The notes: generated from the letters alone by a model not told the origin. DNA of 64,000 nucleotides from Lactococcus fujiensis JCM 16395 (GCF_002441655.1 NZ_JXJU01000001.1:310001-374000); one strand, 5' to 3'; shown: positions 9,351-18,638, numbered from the stretch's first letter. A program made the numbers and translations.

Positions 9351-9646
9351 AATTTGCATGCGTATGCCAATCAGGCCTCGGGACTAGCTTTATGGTTCAA
9401 CTCAATCTACAATCACTTTTACAGGAAGAAGGTCTTGATGTCAATGACTTTCATTTAGATCATATGGATGTTGGTTCAGCAACTGCAGATGCTGCAGATT
9501 ATTTCTTTGTGGAAGCAACATTGACCTCGGCACTTCCTAATATTCCGACTGAAAAAATTGTTCCATTGACTACGATCATAGATCGTGAAGTTGCTCGTGT
9601 AGCTTTAAATTCGGTTTTGGATCGCGAAAATATAAGTCATAATTAA
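9347..9646 (+). CDS. ulaB: PTS EIIB component, ascorbate (UlaB) family
   Basis: This small cytoplasmic phosphocarrier takes a phosphate from EIIA and passes it to the sugar during transport by EIIC. The 99-residue protein begins MKFACVCQSGLGTSFMVQ, whose CxSGLGTS loop with Cys7 is the phosphorylated P-loop of the ascorbate/galactitol EIIB type. The rest has the alternating pattern of a Rossmann-like domain. It overlaps the regulator gene by 4 bases and lies 45 bp before EIIC. The symbol indicates the family; ascorbate itself is not proven as substrate. Confidence 0.85.
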   Translation: MKFACVCQSGLGTSFMVQLNLQSLLQEEGLDVNDFHLDHMDVGSATADAADYFFVEATLTSALPNIPTEKIVPLTTIIDREVARVALNSVLDRENISHN

Positions 9647-9691
9647 TTAAGGAAATATTTTTATTTATAAATATAAGGGAGAGAAATAAAG

Positions 9692-11065
9692 ATGAACGGA
9701 TTTTTAAATTTTATCGTTTCATTTGCAACAACACCAGCTTTACTTGTTGGAATTATTGCAATGCTGGGATTGATTTTACAAAAAAAGCCAGCTACTGCAG
9801 TTATTCAGGGAGGTATTAAAACATTTGCAGGCTTCTTGGTTCTTACTGGTGGAGCAGGAATTTTGGTTAATTCTTTGACACCATTTTCAGCCATGTTTCA
9901 ACATGTTTTTAATGCAAAAGGAATTGTACCTTCAAATGAAGCTGTTGTGGCGTTGGCATTGGTCAAATTTGGAACACCAGCAGCATTGATTATGCTTGTC
10001 GGATTTGTTGTTAATATTATTTTAGCACGATTTACTCGGTTTAAATATATTTTCTTAACTGGACAAGCCATGCTCTATGTATCAACGATGGCAGCCGTTG
10101 TATTAGCTTCTGCGGGGCTTGGAACTTCATGGTTAACGATTTTGCTTGGTGGCATATTTGAAGGAACTTTGTTGACTATTACGCCAGCTTTGACACAACG
10201 TTACATGCGCAAAATTACAGGGAATGATGGTGTTGCAATGGGGCATACTGGAAATATGGGCTATGCGCTTTCTGGATACCTCGGAGAAAAATTTGGTAAT
10301 CCTGATCCTGAAAAATCCACTGAAAAATTAAATATTCCAAAAAATCTTGGGTTTTTGCGTGATTCGACAGTATCAATATCTCTTGTTATGATGGTTGTTT
10401 ATATTATTTTAGCTTTGATCGCAGGTCCAAAATTCGTTGAGGGACCAAGCTTATCAAATGGGACAAATTACATTGTTTATGCCATTACACAGGCGGGTAC
10501 ATTCGCTGCAGGATTTGTTGTCGTGCTTCAAGGGGTACGTATGATTTTAGCTGAAATAATTCCAGCTTTCCAAGGTATTGCTTCTAAATTGGTACCAAAT
10601 TCAAAACCAGCATTAGATGTACCTATTGTATTTCCTTATGCGCCAAATGCAGTCTTAATTGGATTTTTCGTATCATTCGTGGTAGGCGTATTCTCAATGT
10701 TAGCCATGTTAGGTTTACATACAACAGTCATTATTCCAGGTGTTGTCGGAATTTTCTTCTGTGGTGGTGCTGCCGGAGTTTATGGAAATGCCTTTGGAGG
10801 TGTGCGGGGTGCTGTAATTGGTTCATTCGTCAATGGTTTGATTTTAGCGTGGGGCCCATTGTTGATTTTGCCTGCCCTTGGTTCATTTGGAGCAGGTGCT
10901 GCATCAACATTTGCAGACTCAGATTATATTGTGTCTGGCGGCATACTTGGTTTGACTGGGAAAGCAGGATCAACCGCTTTGATTGCTCTAATTTTAGGAT
11001 TCTTGGTTCTCGTTTTGGTTATAAATTCGGTTCTCAATGCGCGCGATAAAGCAAAAGTGAAATAA
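9692..11065 (+). CDS. ulaA: PTS EIIC component, ascorbate (UlaA) family
   Basis: This is the membrane transporter of the PTS. The 457-residue protein has about 11 hydrophobic segments and typical UlaA/SgaT features: LTGGAGILVNSLTPFS near the N-terminus, the GHTGNMGYALSGYLGE loop near residue 185, and a long C-terminal helix bundle ending VINSVLNARDKAK. The SD is GGGAGAG upstream of ATG. The ascorbate catabolic enzymes (lactonase, decarboxylase, epimerases) are not next to it; a transketolase is instead, suggesting a pentose-related substrate. Confidence 0.87.
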   Translation: MNGFLNFIVSFATTPALLVGIIAMLGLILQKKPATAVIQGGIKTFAGFLVLTGGAGILVNSLTPFSAMFQHVFNAKGIVPSNEAVVALALVKFGTPAALIMLVGFVVNIILARFTRFKYIFLTGQAMLYVSTMAAVVLASAGLGTSWLTILLGGIFEGTLLTITPALTQRYMRKITGNDGVAMGHTGNMGYALSGYLGEKFGNPDPEKSTEKLNIPKNLGFLRDSTVSISLVMMVVYIILALIAGPKFVEGPSLSNGTNYIVYAITQAGTFAAGFVVVLQGVRMILAEIIPAFQGIASKLVPNSKPALDVPIVFPYAPNAVLIGFFVSFVVGVFSMLAMLGLHTTVIIPGVVGIFFCGGAAGVYGNAFGGVRGAVIGSFVNGLILAWGPLLILPALGSFGAGAASTFADSDYIVSGGILGLTGKAGSTALIALILGFLVLVLVINSVLNARDKAKVK

Positions 11066-11074
11066 ATTAAATAG

Positions 11075-11099
11075 GCCAGTTGATTTCTGGCTTTTCTTG
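11075..11099 (+). terminator. Weak terminator after the EIIC gene
   Basis: GCCAG (11075-11079) and CTGGC (11087-11091) form a short stem followed by TTTTC. The stem is only 5 bp, so readthrough to tkt is likely. Confidence 0.55.
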
Positions 11100-11172
11100 T
11101 TTAGTCGAGATAAAGAAGTGAAAAAAATTTTCATGAAAAAAGCTCAATAAAGTAAAAATTTTTAACTTTTTA

Positions 11173-11203
11173 TTGAAAATTATAGTAAAACTTATGATAT
11201 AAT
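11173..11203 (+). promoter_or_regulatory. Promoter of tkt
   Basis: An extended -10, TGATATAAT (11195-11203), stands about 30 bases before the start codon. TTGAAA at 11173-11178 is a possible -35, with a long 19-bp spacer, which an extended -10 tolerates. Confidence 0.7.
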
Positions 11204-11234
11204 TGGTATAAATAAAAGATAAATGGAGAATAAG

Positions 11235-13211
11235 ATGTTCGATACAACAGATCAATTAGCTGTCAACACGATTCGTACACTTTCAATTGATGCGGTTCAA
11301 AAAGCCAACTCAGGTCACCCAGGTTTACCTATGGGTGCTGCACCAATGGCTTACGTTTTGTGGAGTAAATTCCTTAACGTGAATCCAAAAACTGGTCGGA
11401 AATGGTCCAACCGTGACCGTTTTGTCTTATCTGCAGGACACGGTTCAGCCATGCTTTATAGTCTCTTACATTTGGCGGGCTATCATGTGACAACGGATGA
11501 TTTGAAACAATTCCGTCAATGGCAGTCGAAAACACCAGGTCACCCTGAAGTGGGACACACTGACGGTGTTGAAGCAACAACCGGTCCGCTTGGTCAAGGA
11601 ATCGCAAATGCGGTTGGGATGGCAATGGCCGAAGCCCATTTGGCTGCTCAATACAATAAACCAGGCTTTGATATCGTTGATCACTACACTTATGCGCTCA
11701 ACGGTGACGGCGATTTGATGGAAGGCGTTTCTCAAGAAGCAGCTTCCCTTGCAGGGAAATTGAAATTGGGTAAATTGATCTTATTTTATGATTCAAATAA
11801 CATCTCACTTGATGGTAATTTGGAACAATCATTCATTGATGATGTCCAAAAACGTTTTGAATCTTATGGTTGGCAACACCTTTTGGTTAAGGATGGCAAC
11901 GACTTAGACGAAATTGCGGCAGCGATTGAAGTGGCTAAAAAAGATACCACTCACCCTACAATCATTGAAGTGAAAACCGTCATTGGCTTTGGTGCAACAA
12001 AACAAGGAACATCTGCGGTTCACGGTGCCCCCCTTGGCATTGAAGGAATTGAAGCAGCTAAAAAAGCCTATGGTTGGACTTACGAACCATTTCAAGTTCC
12101 AGCAGAAGTTTCAAAACGTTTCTTGGACACGCTTGTTGCCCGTGGAGAAGGATTGGAACAAGTCTGGAATGAATCATTTGTGGCTTACGCTGAACAGTAT
12201 CCCGAATTAGCGGAACAGTACGTTAAAGCCTTTGCCAACGAAAGTCCAGAACTTGAATTGACGAAGCACGCAGAAGGAGAATCGAAAGCCTCACGGGTCA
12301 CTTCTCAAGAAGCCATCCAAGAATTGTCAGCTCAAATGCCTAATTTCTGGGGCGGTTCAGCGGACTTATCTGCTTCAAATAACACGATGGCTAAAGCAGA
12401 ACATGATTTCATGCCAGAAAATTATGCAGGACGTAATATTTGGTTTGGTGTCCGTGAGTTCGCGATGGGTGCAACCATGAACGGAATTGCTTTACATGGT
12501 GGAACACGTGTTTATGGAGGCACATTCTTTGTCTTTTCAAACTATATGTTACCAGCAGTCCGAATGGCTGCTTTGCAAAGTTTACCAGTGACTTATGTTT
12601 GGACGCACGATTCAATAGCGGTTGGTGAAGATGGGCCTACTCATGAACCAGTAGAACAACTGGCCAGCGTTCGTTCAATGCCAAACTTGGATGTCATTCG
12701 ACCAGCAGATGGCAATGAAGTTGTTGCAGCATGGCGTCGCGCGGCCACAAGCCAAACCCGTCCAACGGCATTAATTTTGACACGTCAAAACTTACCAGTT
12801 CTTGAAGGAACAGCGGAATTAGCAGAAGAAGGTTTGAATCGTGGCGCATACATTCTTTCCAAAGAAGAAGGCCCACTGGAAGGCATTTTGATCGCGACAG
12901 GATCAGAAGTGGCATTGGCCATTGAAGCGAAGCAGGTGCTTGGTAAAGGGATTCGTGTCGTATCCATGCCTTCAATGAATATTTTTGATGAACAATCAGC
13001 AGAATACCGCGAAGAAATACTCCCACGTTCAGTTCGCAAACGTGTGGCAATCGAGGCAGGAACAAGCTACGGATGGGGCAAATACGTAGGACTAGATGGA
13101 GCAACGATAACCGTTGATACCTGGGGTGCGTCAGCTCCAGCAGGAATTGTTTTACCAGCCTACGGTTTCACAGCAGCCCACTTGGTGGAAGTTTATCAAG
13201 GTCTGAAGTAA
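11235..13211 (+). CDS. tkt: Transketolase, full length
   Basis: Transketolase moves two-carbon units between sugar phosphates in the pentose phosphate pathway using thiamine diphosphate. The 658-residue protein shows [18 protein letters not shown], the thiamine-binding [13 protein letters not shown] ... DSNNISLDG motif (about 155-190), the central [14 protein letters not shown] and [19 protein letters not shown] start at the ATG at 11235, since GGAG at 11225-11228 lies 6 bases upstream and homologues begin MFDxTDQLAVN; the ATG at 11223 overlaps that SD. It follows the ascorbate-family PTS genes. A second, two-subunit transketolase lies at 23.3-25.0 kb. Confidence 0.95.
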   Translation: MFDTTDQLAVNTIRTLSIDAVQKANSGHPGLPMGAAPMAYVLWSKFLNVNPKTGRKWSNRDRFVLSAGHGSAMLYSLLHLAGYHVTTDDLKQFRQWQSKTPGHPEVGHTDGVEATTGPLGQGIANAVGMAMAEAHLAAQYNKPGFDIVDHYTYALNGDGDLMEGVSQEAASLAGKLKLGKLILFYDSNNISLDGNLEQSFIDDVQKRFESYGWQHLLVKDGNDLDEIAAAIEVAKKDTTHPTIIEVKTVIGFGATKQGTSAVHGAPLGIEGIEAAKKAYGWTYEPFQVPAEVSKRFLDTLVARGEGLEQVWNESFVAYAEQYPELAEQYVKAFANESPELELTKHAEGESKASRVTSQEAIQELSAQMPNFWGGSADLSASNNTMAKAEHDFMPENYAGRNIWFGVREFAMGATMNGIALHGGTRVYGGTFFVFSNYMLPAVRMAALQSLPVTYVWTHDSIAVGEDGPTHEPVEQLASVRSMPNLDVIRPADGNEVVAAWRRAATSQTRPTALILTRQNLPVLEGTAELAEEGLNRGAYILSKEEGPLEGILIATGSEVALAIEAKQVLGKGIRVVSMPSMNIFDEQSAEYREEILPRSVRKRVAIEAGTSYGWGKYVGLDGATITVDTWGASAPAGIVLPAYGFTAAHLVEVYQGLK

Positions 13212-13225
13212 TTGACATATCGTAA

Positions 13226-13254
13226 AAGAATTTGACTTTTGTCAAATTCTTTTT
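13226..13254 (+). terminator. Terminator of tkt
   Basis: AAGAATTTGAC pairs with GTCAAATTCTT around TTTT, followed by a T run. Confidence 0.92.
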
Positions 13255-13283
13255 AGTCTGAGCCTTAAAAAGAGAAAAGCATC

Positions 13284-13634
13284 ATGGAAAAAGCATTAGA
13301 ACGAATTTATAAAATGAAATTTGAGTCTGTCTATCCGCTATATGTGGCAAAAGTTGAACGTAAGGGACGGACATTAGTAGAACTCAATGAAGTTTTGTCA
13401 TGGCTGACAGGATTTGAAAACCCCAATGAAGTGAAAGGGGAATTTGGAAAATTATTAAGCACAATAGAATTTCATCCCGAGGCAAAATTAATTACTGGTG
13501 TTGTTTGTGGGGTTCGTGTCGAAAACATTGAAGACCCCATTTTGAAGAAAGTTCGTCTGATGGACAAAATCGTTGATGAGTTGGCAAAAGGCAAATCGAT
13601 TGAAAAAATAAAAAGAAAGCAAAATTGCGGTTAA
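13284..13634 (+). CDS. DUF2200 family protein
   Basis: A 116-residue cytoplasmic protein of unknown function. Recognisable family features are KFESVYPLYVAKVERKGRT near the start, the conserved WLTGF, and ITGVVCGVRVENIEDP followed by MDKIVDELAKGKSIEKI. It stands alone between the tkt terminator and the asd small RNA. The SD is AAAAGAGAAAAG-like and weak. No function can be stated from sequence. Confidence 0.8.
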   Translation: MEKALERIYKMKFESVYPLYVAKVERKGRTLVELNEVLSWLTGFENPNEVKGEFGKLLSTIEFHPEAKLITGVVCGVRVENIEDPILKKVRLMDKIVDELAKGKSIEKIKRKQNCG

Positions 13635-13653
13635 ACAAAAATTGTGATAGAAT
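13625..13653 (+). promoter_or_regulatory. Promoter of the asd-type small RNA
   Basis: TTGCGG (13625-13630), a 17-bp spacer and TAGAAT (13648-13653, with an upstream TG extension). It overlaps the end of the DUF2200 gene and points at the structured RNA region. Confidence 0.7.
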
Positions 13654-13659
13654 AAACTA

Positions 13660-13826
13660 TGCGATGAGTCGATCATTCTGCTTTCGAGTAGAATTTCGAG
13701 CAGGGAACGCTGGACTGTTGGGTCAGTCGCACAGGAAGTGTGAGCGTTTGTCAAAATGTGTGAACCTTTTTGACACAAATTTATTTGCCCAAAACCCTCT
13801 GTCAGTACTGACAGAGGGTTTTTTAT
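13660..13826 (+). ncRNA. asd RNA motif small RNA
   Basis: A gene-free stretch of about 165 nt has its own promoter, several local hairpins (for example ATTCTGCTTTCGAGTAGAAT-like pairing and CGCACAGGAAGTGTGAGCG) and ends in a strong 14-bp-stem terminator (13793-13820, perfect palindrome) with a T run. It lies directly upstream of the asd transcription unit. The asd RNA motif, known from lactic acid bacteria as a roughly 170-nt transcript often placed before asd, fits in size, position and independent ending. I recognise it by context and length and could not run a covariance model. Confidence 0.65.
13793..13826 (+). terminator. Strong terminator ending the small RNA
   Basis: AACCCTCTGTCAGT pairs perfectly with ACTGACAGAGGGTT, followed by TTTTT. 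The TCTGTCA/TGACAGA core recurs in two other terminators of this window (44.65 and 59.95 kb). Confidence 0.95.
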
Positions 13827-13851
13827 AACTATTATTAAAATGGGACAATGA

Positions 13852-13880
13852 TTGAATTTTGTCTATAAAAGAAGTATAAT
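13852..13880 (+). promoter_or_regulatory. Promoter of the lysine riboswitch-asd-dapA unit
   Basis: TTGAAT (13852-13857), a 17-bp spacer and a perfect TATAAT (13875-13880). Transcription would start about 15-20 bases before the riboswitch aptamer. Confidence 0.85.
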
Positions 13881-13903
13881 TAAGAAAATTAAAATAATAA
13901 ATT

Positions 13904-14100
13904 AGAGGTTGCAAAAATTAAGAAGTCAAGTCGAGTGGTGAGCACGAAGAAACTTGAGGGCGGAATTTTTTGCCGAAAGTCAAAAATTCACAGCTTTTGA
14001 CTTGGGACGTGTGGTTAAATCCCTCGGACTGTCTTGGGTTATCCAAGTTGCGCTAATGTATAAATAAATTATGCAGCGTCCTCTATTTTTGGGCGTTTTT
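13904..14100 (+). ncRNA. Lysine riboswitch (L-box) with terminator platform
   Basis: The leader carries the L-box elements in order: AGAGGTTGC at the start, AAGAAGTC, then GGCGG...TTTTTTGCCGAAAG (family GCCGAAG), TTGACTTGGGACGTGTGG, CCCTCGGACTGTC (family GGCTGTC) and GGGTTATCCAAGTTGCGC (family GGGCTATCTCGTTG). The expression platform is a terminator: GCGTCC pairs with GGGCGT, followed by six T (about 14074-14096). The riboswitch should stop transcription of asd, the NUDIX gene and dapA when lysine is plentiful. Confidence 0.87.
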
Positions 14101-14121
14101 TCGTCCAAGAAAGGATCTAAA

Positions 14122-15201
14122 ATGAAATCTTACAATGTTGCCGTCGTAGGGGCTACGGGGGCAGTAGGAACACGAATGCTTGAACAATTAACGGACACGA
14201 CACTGCCCATTGCTTCTGTCAAAGCCTTGGCTAGTGCACGTTCAGCTGGAAAAAAAGTAAAATTTGGGAACCAAGAACTTATCATTGAAGAATTAACTGA
14301 AAATTCATTTGAGGGGATTGATGTTGCTTTATTTTCAGCAGGTGGTTCTGTTTCGGCAAAATTTGCTCCTTATGCTGTTAAAGCTGGAGCTGTTGTCGTT
14401 GACAATACAAGTTATTTTAGGCAAAATCCTAACGTGCCCCTTGTTGTACCTGAGGTAAATCCACAGGCCCTCGATGAACACAATGGTATAATTGCCTGTC
14501 CAAATTGTTCAACGATACAAATGATGATTGCTCTTGAACCTATTCGTCGAGTTTACGGACTAAATCGAATCATCGTATCAACTTATCAAGCCATTGGTGG
14601 AGCCGGTGCACGAGCCATGGAAGAGGCAGAAAATCAGTACCGTTCAATTTTAAATGAGTGTGTCGCTCCAACAGAGGTCGAAGCTCATATTTTACCTGCA
14701 GGTGGGGATAAAAAACATTACCCGATTGCTTACAATGCGTTACCACAAATTGACGTCTTTACTGACAATGATTATACATATGAAGAAATGAAAATGACCA
14801 TGGAAACCAAAAAAATCATGGAGGACGATTCAATTGCGGTTTCAGCGACCTGCGTCCGTATTCCAGTACTGGTTGGCCATAGTGAATCCATTTATATTGA
14901 GACAAAAAAAGAACCCAACATATCTGATATTAAACGCTTGATTGCTGAATTTCCAGGTGCTGTTCTTGAAGATGATGTGGCCCATCAAATCTATCCGCAA
15001 GCAATCAATGCCGTCGGGAAAAGAGAAACATTTGTCGGTCGGATAAGAAAAGATTTAGATGCTCCATTTGGAATTCATCTGTGGTGTGTCTCTGATAATT
15101 TGCTTAAAGGAGCTGCTTGGAATTCTGTTCAAATTGCTGAAACATTGCATCAACGAGGCCTAATCCACCCAGTTGAGCAAATGAAATTTGAACTGAAATA
15201 A
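14122..15201 (+). CDS. asd: Aspartate-semialdehyde dehydrogenase
   Basis: This enzyme reduces aspartyl phosphate to aspartate semialdehyde with NADPH, the branch point to lysine, threonine and methionine. The 359-residue protein has the NADP-binding [12 protein letters not shown] at the N-terminus and the catalytic cysteine in [10 protein letters not shown] (about residue 130). The start is the ATG at 14122 with AAAGGA 6 bases upstream; an in-frame ATG at 14071 lies inside the riboswitch terminator and is unlikely. It is the first gene after the lysine riboswitch and is followed closely by the NUDIX gene and dapA. Confidence 0.95.
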   Translation: MKSYNVAVVGATGAVGTRMLEQLTDTTLPIASVKALASARSAGKKVKFGNQELIIEELTENSFEGIDVALFSAGGSVSAKFAPYAVKAGAVVVDNTSYFRQNPNVPLVVPEVNPQALDEHNGIIACPNCSTIQMMIALEPIRRVYGLNRIIVSTYQAIGGAGARAMEEAENQYRSILNECVAPTEVEAHILPAGGDKKHYPIAYNALPQIDVFTDNDYTYEEMKMTMETKKIMEDDSIAVSATCVRIPVLVGHSESIYIETKKEPNISDIKRLIAEFPGAVLEDDVAHQIYPQAINAVGKRETFVGRIRKDLDAPFGIHLWCVSDNLLKGAAWNSVQIAETLHQRGLIHPVEQMKFELK

Positions 15202-15278
15202 ATTGAATCTTGACTAAGTCGATCCTTTCAATTTACAATAATCAATATCAATTTGTCAGTAATGAGAGGGGAGCAAAA

Positions 15279-15749
15279 TTGAGTTACATCAGTGAAATCA
15301 GAAAGAAAATCGGGCATGACCTCTTGATTTACTTGGGTGCAGGAGTCATTGTCTATCAGGATAATAAAATATTGTTGCAATTAAGACAAGATAACCAGAC
15401 TTGGGCGCTCCATGCTGGGGGAATTGAAATAGGAGAAGAAATAGAAGAAACGGCTCGACGTGAGCTTTTTGAAGAAACGGGATTGATTGCTGAACAGTTG
15501 GATTTTTTTGGTTTTTACTCAGGAAAAGATCGATTTATGACTTATCCTAATGGGGATCAAATCTATATGCCTAATGCATTTTATCTGTGCAGTAAATTCT
15601 CTGGTCAACTGATGCCACAAGAAGCAGAAGTCAATCAACTCAGATGGTTTTCTCTGGACCAATTACCCCAAAATATACATCAACCTAACCAACGAGTGAT
15701 TAGCGATTTCGTTAATTTCACTTTACAAAATAAAAAGGAGATGATATGA
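15279..15749 (+). CDS. NUDIX hydrolase
   Basis: A 156-residue hydrolase of nucleoside-diphosphate-linked compounds, exact substrate unknown. The NUDIX box is complete: [11 protein letters not shown] followed by [11 protein letters not shown], with the RExxEE glutamates that bind the metal. I use the TTG at 15279, because AGAGGGGAG (15264-15272) lies 6 bases upstream and similar proteins begin with [12 protein letters not shown]; the TTG at 15210 has no SD. It overlaps dapA by 4 bases (ATGA), so it is co-translated with lysine synthesis genes, though no link to the pathway is known. Confidence 0.88.
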   Translation: MSYISEIRKKIGHDLLIYLGAGVIVYQDNKILLQLRQDNQTWALHAGGIEIGEEIEETARRELFEETGLIAEQLDFFGFYSGKDRFMTYPNGDQIYMPNAFYLCSKFSGQLMPQEAEVNQLRWFSLDQLPQNIHQPNQRVISDFVNFTLQNKKEMI

Positions 15750-16627
15750 GTTTAGAACAATTGAAGAAGGCTGAAATAATAACGGCCTTGGTCACACCAT
15801 TCAACGAAGATGGCTCAGTTAATTTCGATGCGTACAGTAAATTAATTGAAGATTTATTAAGTCAGCACACAGATGCCTTTATTTTGGCTGGAACAACGGC
15901 AGAAAGTCCAACATTGACCCACGACGAAGAATTAGCAATATTTGAAAAGGTCAACCAAATTGTGAAAGGTCGCGTGCCTCTAATCGCCGGCGTTGGAACA
16001 AATGATACACGAGATTCCATTGCCTTTACAAAAGAAGTGGCAGAGCTTGGATATATAGATGCTGGCTTAGCGGTAACACCTTATTATAATAAACCGTCAC
16101 AAGAAGGAATTTATCAACACTTTAAAGCAATTTCCGAAGCCTCAGATTTACCCATTATTTTATATAACATTCCAGGTCGTGTCATCCAAGAAATTGAATT
16201 ACAAACGATATTAAGACTTGCTAAATTACGAAATGTAATTGGCATTAAAGATTGCACAGGTGTTGAGCAACTGGCATATTTAATTGATCAGGCCCCTAAA
16301 GACTTTTTGATTTATACAGGTGAAGATGCCCTTGCGTTTCACGCAAAAGCTTTGGGGGCAAATGGGGTTGTCTCAGTTGCCAGTCACGTATTGGGTCAAC
16401 AAATCTATGAAATGTTTGATGAATTAGAAAACGGGACGATCGCAAGGGCTTCAGCAATGCAGCGGTTGATTTTGCCTAAAATCAATGCGCTATTCTCATT
16501 ACCCAACCCAGCAGCTCTAAAAGTCATTCTAAATGAGCGTGGATATGCAGTTGGTGGCGTTCGACTTCCATTAGTAGATGCAACAACTGATGAGGCCAAA
16601 AAAATTAAAGCAGCTCTGGCAAAGTAA
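15746..16627 (+). CDS. dapA: 4-hydroxy-tetrahydrodipicolinate synthase
   Basis: DapA condenses aspartate semialdehyde with pyruvate, the first step specific to lysine and diaminopimelate (cell wall) synthesis. The 293-residue TIM-barrel protein has [13 protein letters not shown], the YYNKPSQEG stretch, and the Schiff-base lysine in IGIKDCTG (near residue 165). Its ATG overlaps the end of the NUDIX gene, with SD AAGGAGATGAT. As the last gene of the riboswitch unit it would be repressed by lysine. A terminator follows. Confidence 0.96.
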   Translation: MSLEQLKKAEIITALVTPFNEDGSVNFDAYSKLIEDLLSQHTDAFILAGTTAESPTLTHDEELAIFEKVNQIVKGRVPLIAGVGTNDTRDSIAFTKEVAELGYIDAGLAVTPYYNKPSQEGIYQHFKAISEASDLPIILYNIPGRVIQEIELQTILRLAKLRNVIGIKDCTGVEQLAYLIDQAPKDFLIYTGEDALAFHAKALGANGVVSVASHVLGQQIYEMFDELENGTIARASAMQRLILPKINALFSLPNPAALKVILNERGYAVGGVRLPLVDATTDEAKKIKAALAK

Positions 16628-16649
16628 GAAAACAATTGAATCAGATGAG

Positions 16650-16682
16650 ATCAAGTTTGAAACGAACAAGCTTGATTTTTTT
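16650..16682 (+). terminator. Terminator of the asd-dapA unit
   Basis: A stem of ATCAAGTTTG with CAAGCTTGAT (one G-T pair) around AAACGAA is followed by six T. Confidence 0.9.
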
Positions 16683-16700
16683 ATATATTTACGATAAAAT
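16672..16700 (+). promoter_or_regulatory. Promoter of rnjB
   Basis: TTGATT (16672-16677), a 17-bp spacer and TAAAAT (16695-16700), followed directly by a second -10-like TATAAT (16701-16706). The -35 lies in the stem of the preceding terminator. Confidence 0.6.
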
Positions 16701-16706
16701 TATAAT

Positions 16707-16885
16707 AGGTATTCTCGGTGGGGCTTGAATATAGCCCTTTTTAATTTGAAAATTTTAGCTTGTGAACCACTTGAACAATTTTGAAAGTGGAGGAGACACA
16801 ACAGAAAATTTTAAAAAAAATTAAACGGTAAGTAAGTTCTTATTTACGCGGTTTTACTATTTGAAAAAAGAAAGAAAGGCTTTTT
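16707..16885 (+). promoter_or_regulatory. Long structured 5' leader of the RNase J2 gene
   Basis: About 180 gene-free bases between promoter and start codon hold three hairpins: GGGCT/AGCCC (16731-16747) followed by a T run, like a leader terminator; CCACTT/AAGTGG (16777-16790), whose 3' side runs into GGAGGAG (16789-16795), a strong SD motif with no start codon after it; and GTAAGTAAG/CTTATTTAC. A normal SD (AAAGG, 16875-16879) serves the gene. Self-control by the encoded nuclease is a reasonable guess, unproven. Confidence 0.5.
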
Positions 16886-18586
16886 ATGGCTGATATTAAA
16901 ATTACACCAATTGGCGGCGTTCGCGAATTTGGTAAAAATATGTATTTGGTTGATGTGAACGACCAAATTTTTGTACTGGATGCAGGTTTGAAATATGCAG
17001 AAATGGGGATGTTAGGTGTTGACTTTGTCATCCCTGATATTTCATATCTTATCGAAAATGCAGATCGTGTAGCAGGGATTTTCTTGACCCATGGACACGC
17101 CGATTCAATTGGCGCACTCCCATACATCGTTTCTGAATTGAAAATCCCTGTATTTGCTAGTCAATTGACGATCGAGTTAGCAAGAATCAATGTAAAAAAC
17201 TATGAAGGTTCACGTAAATTCAATGATTTTCACGTGGTGGATGAGAATACTGAAATTGATTTTGGAAATGCAGTGGTTTCGTTCTTCACCACAACGCATA
17301 CCATTCCTGATAGTTTAGGTGTTGTAATTTCTACTAAAGCTGGAAATGTGGTCTACACAGGTGATTTCCGTTTTGATCCTGCAGTTGCTCCAGGCTATCG
17401 GACCAACATGCGACGTTTGGCTGAAATTGGAAATAATGGCGTTCTCGCCTTACTTTCATCATCTCCAAATGCATTATCAACTGTTCAATCAGCAAGTGAA
17501 CACCAAATCTATGAAAAAATATTCGACTACATCGATGATGCAAGTGGTCGCGTTATTATTGCTTGTAACGCCGGGAACTTAGGCCGTATTCAACAAGTAC
17601 TTGACGCAGCAATTAAAATTGGTCGCCGTGTTGCCTTTACAGGTGAAGACATGGATCAAATTATTGAAACAGCAAGACGTCTTAAAAAATTGAATATCAT
17701 TGACCCAAAAGCCATTATTAAGCCATCCGAAATAAAAAAATATGCAGATGATGAACTTGTCATTTTGGAAACAGGACGGATGGGAGAACCGTTAAAGATT
17801 TTGGGTGATATGGCTCACCGCCGTCACAAATTCGTCCAAATCAAAGAAGGCGATTTAATCTTGTCAGTTACAAGTCCATCGGTCTCTTATGAAACCATGA
17901 TTGCAAGAATTGAAAATGACGTTTACAAAGCAGGTGGTGTCATGAAAATGTTGGCTTCTGATTTAACAATTTCAGGACATGCCAATGCTCGTGATTTGCA
18001 ATTCTTAATTGACATCTTACGTCCGAAAAATCTTATTCCAATTCAAGGGGAGTATCGGGAATTACGTGCTCATGCAGAATTGGCAATGGATATGGGAATT
18101 CTCCCAGAACACATTTTTATCGCAAAACGAGGAGAATCAGTTGAGTTTGAAGGCGATGAAATGGTACCAGCAGAAGTTGTGCCAGCAGAAAATGTCATGA
18201 TTGATGGCTCAGGAGTTGGTGATATCGGTTCAGTTGTTTTGCGTGACCGTAAGGTCTTGTCTGAAGACGGGATTTTCATTGCCGTCATTACAATATCTAA
18301 ACATGACAAAAAAATTGTATCCAAGAGTCGTGTCCATACGCGCGGATTTGTATACGTTAAAACATCGCGGGATCTCATGCGTGAATCTAGCGAATTAGTC
18401 AACGTAACAGTCGAAAAGTATTTGGCTGGAAAAGATTTCGAATGGGCTGAACTGAAAGGGAACATTCGGGATGCCCTTGGTAAATTCTTATATGACCAAA
18501 CTCATCGTAAACCAGTGATTTTACCAGTCGTGATGGAAGCACGTAATCCTCAAGATTTGCGCAAATATCATAATAAAAATAAATAA
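16886..18586 (+). CDS. rnjB: Ribonuclease J2
   Basis: RNase J2 partners RNase J1 in mRNA decay and RNA processing. The 566-residue protein has a metallo-beta-lactamase/beta-CASP core and a C-terminal domain. The metal motif reads LTHGHADSIGALP, so the final histidine of HxHxDH is replaced by serine, and TGDFRFD is kept. This degenerate motif, the GGVREFGKNMYLV opening and LLSSSPNALS in place of the usual DSTNA-type motif mark it as the weakly active J2 paralogue, not J1. It is monocistronic, with a terminator hairpin right after the stop. Confidence 0.9.
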   Translation: MADIKITPIGGVREFGKNMYLVDVNDQIFVLDAGLKYAEMGMLGVDFVIPDISYLIENADRVAGIFLTHGHADSIGALPYIVSELKIPVFASQLTIELARINVKNYEGSRKFNDFHVVDENTEIDFGNAVVSFFTTTHTIPDSLGVVISTKAGNVVYTGDFRFDPAVAPGYRTNMRRLAEIGNNGVLALLSSSPNALSTVQSASEHQIYEKIFDYIDDASGRVIIACNAGNLGRIQQVLDAAIKIGRRVAFTGEDMDQIIETARRLKKLNIIDPKAIIKPSEIKKYADDELVILETGRMGEPLKILGDMAHRRHKFVQIKEGDLILSVTSPSVSYETMIARIENDVYKAGGVMKMLASDLTISGHANARDLQFLIDILRPKNLIPIQGEYRELRAHAELAMDMGILPEHIFIAKRGESVEFEGDEMVPAEVVPAENVMIDGSGVGDIGSVVLRDRKVLSEDGIFIAVITISKHDKKIVSKSRVHTRGFVYVKTSRDLMRESSELVNVTVEKYLAGKDFEWAELKGNIRDALGKFLYDQTHRKPVILPVVMEARNPQDLRKYHNKNK

Positions 18587-18594
18587 AATGTGAC

Positions 18595-18638
18595 AAATCC
18601 TTTTAATTTTCGTATAGAAAATTAGGAGGATTTTTTTT
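18595..18638 (+). terminator. Terminator of rnjB that contains the SD of the next gene
   Basis: A 17-bp stem (18595-18611 with 18617-18633, two G-T pairs) around GTATA is followed by T residues that run up to the ATG at 18639. The 3' arm contains TAGGAGGA, the only SD for that gene. Folding would both end transcription and hide the SD. Confidence 0.88.

Noticed and set aside
12694-13104. Minus-strand frame of 136 codons inside tkt
   Set aside because: It is a shadow of the transketolase coding sequence with no SD and no protein-like features.
13660-13826. T-box or a second riboswitch for asd
   Set aside because: No T-box sequence (GGGTGG..ACCGCG type) is present, and the strong terminator and separate promoter downstream make it an independent RNA.
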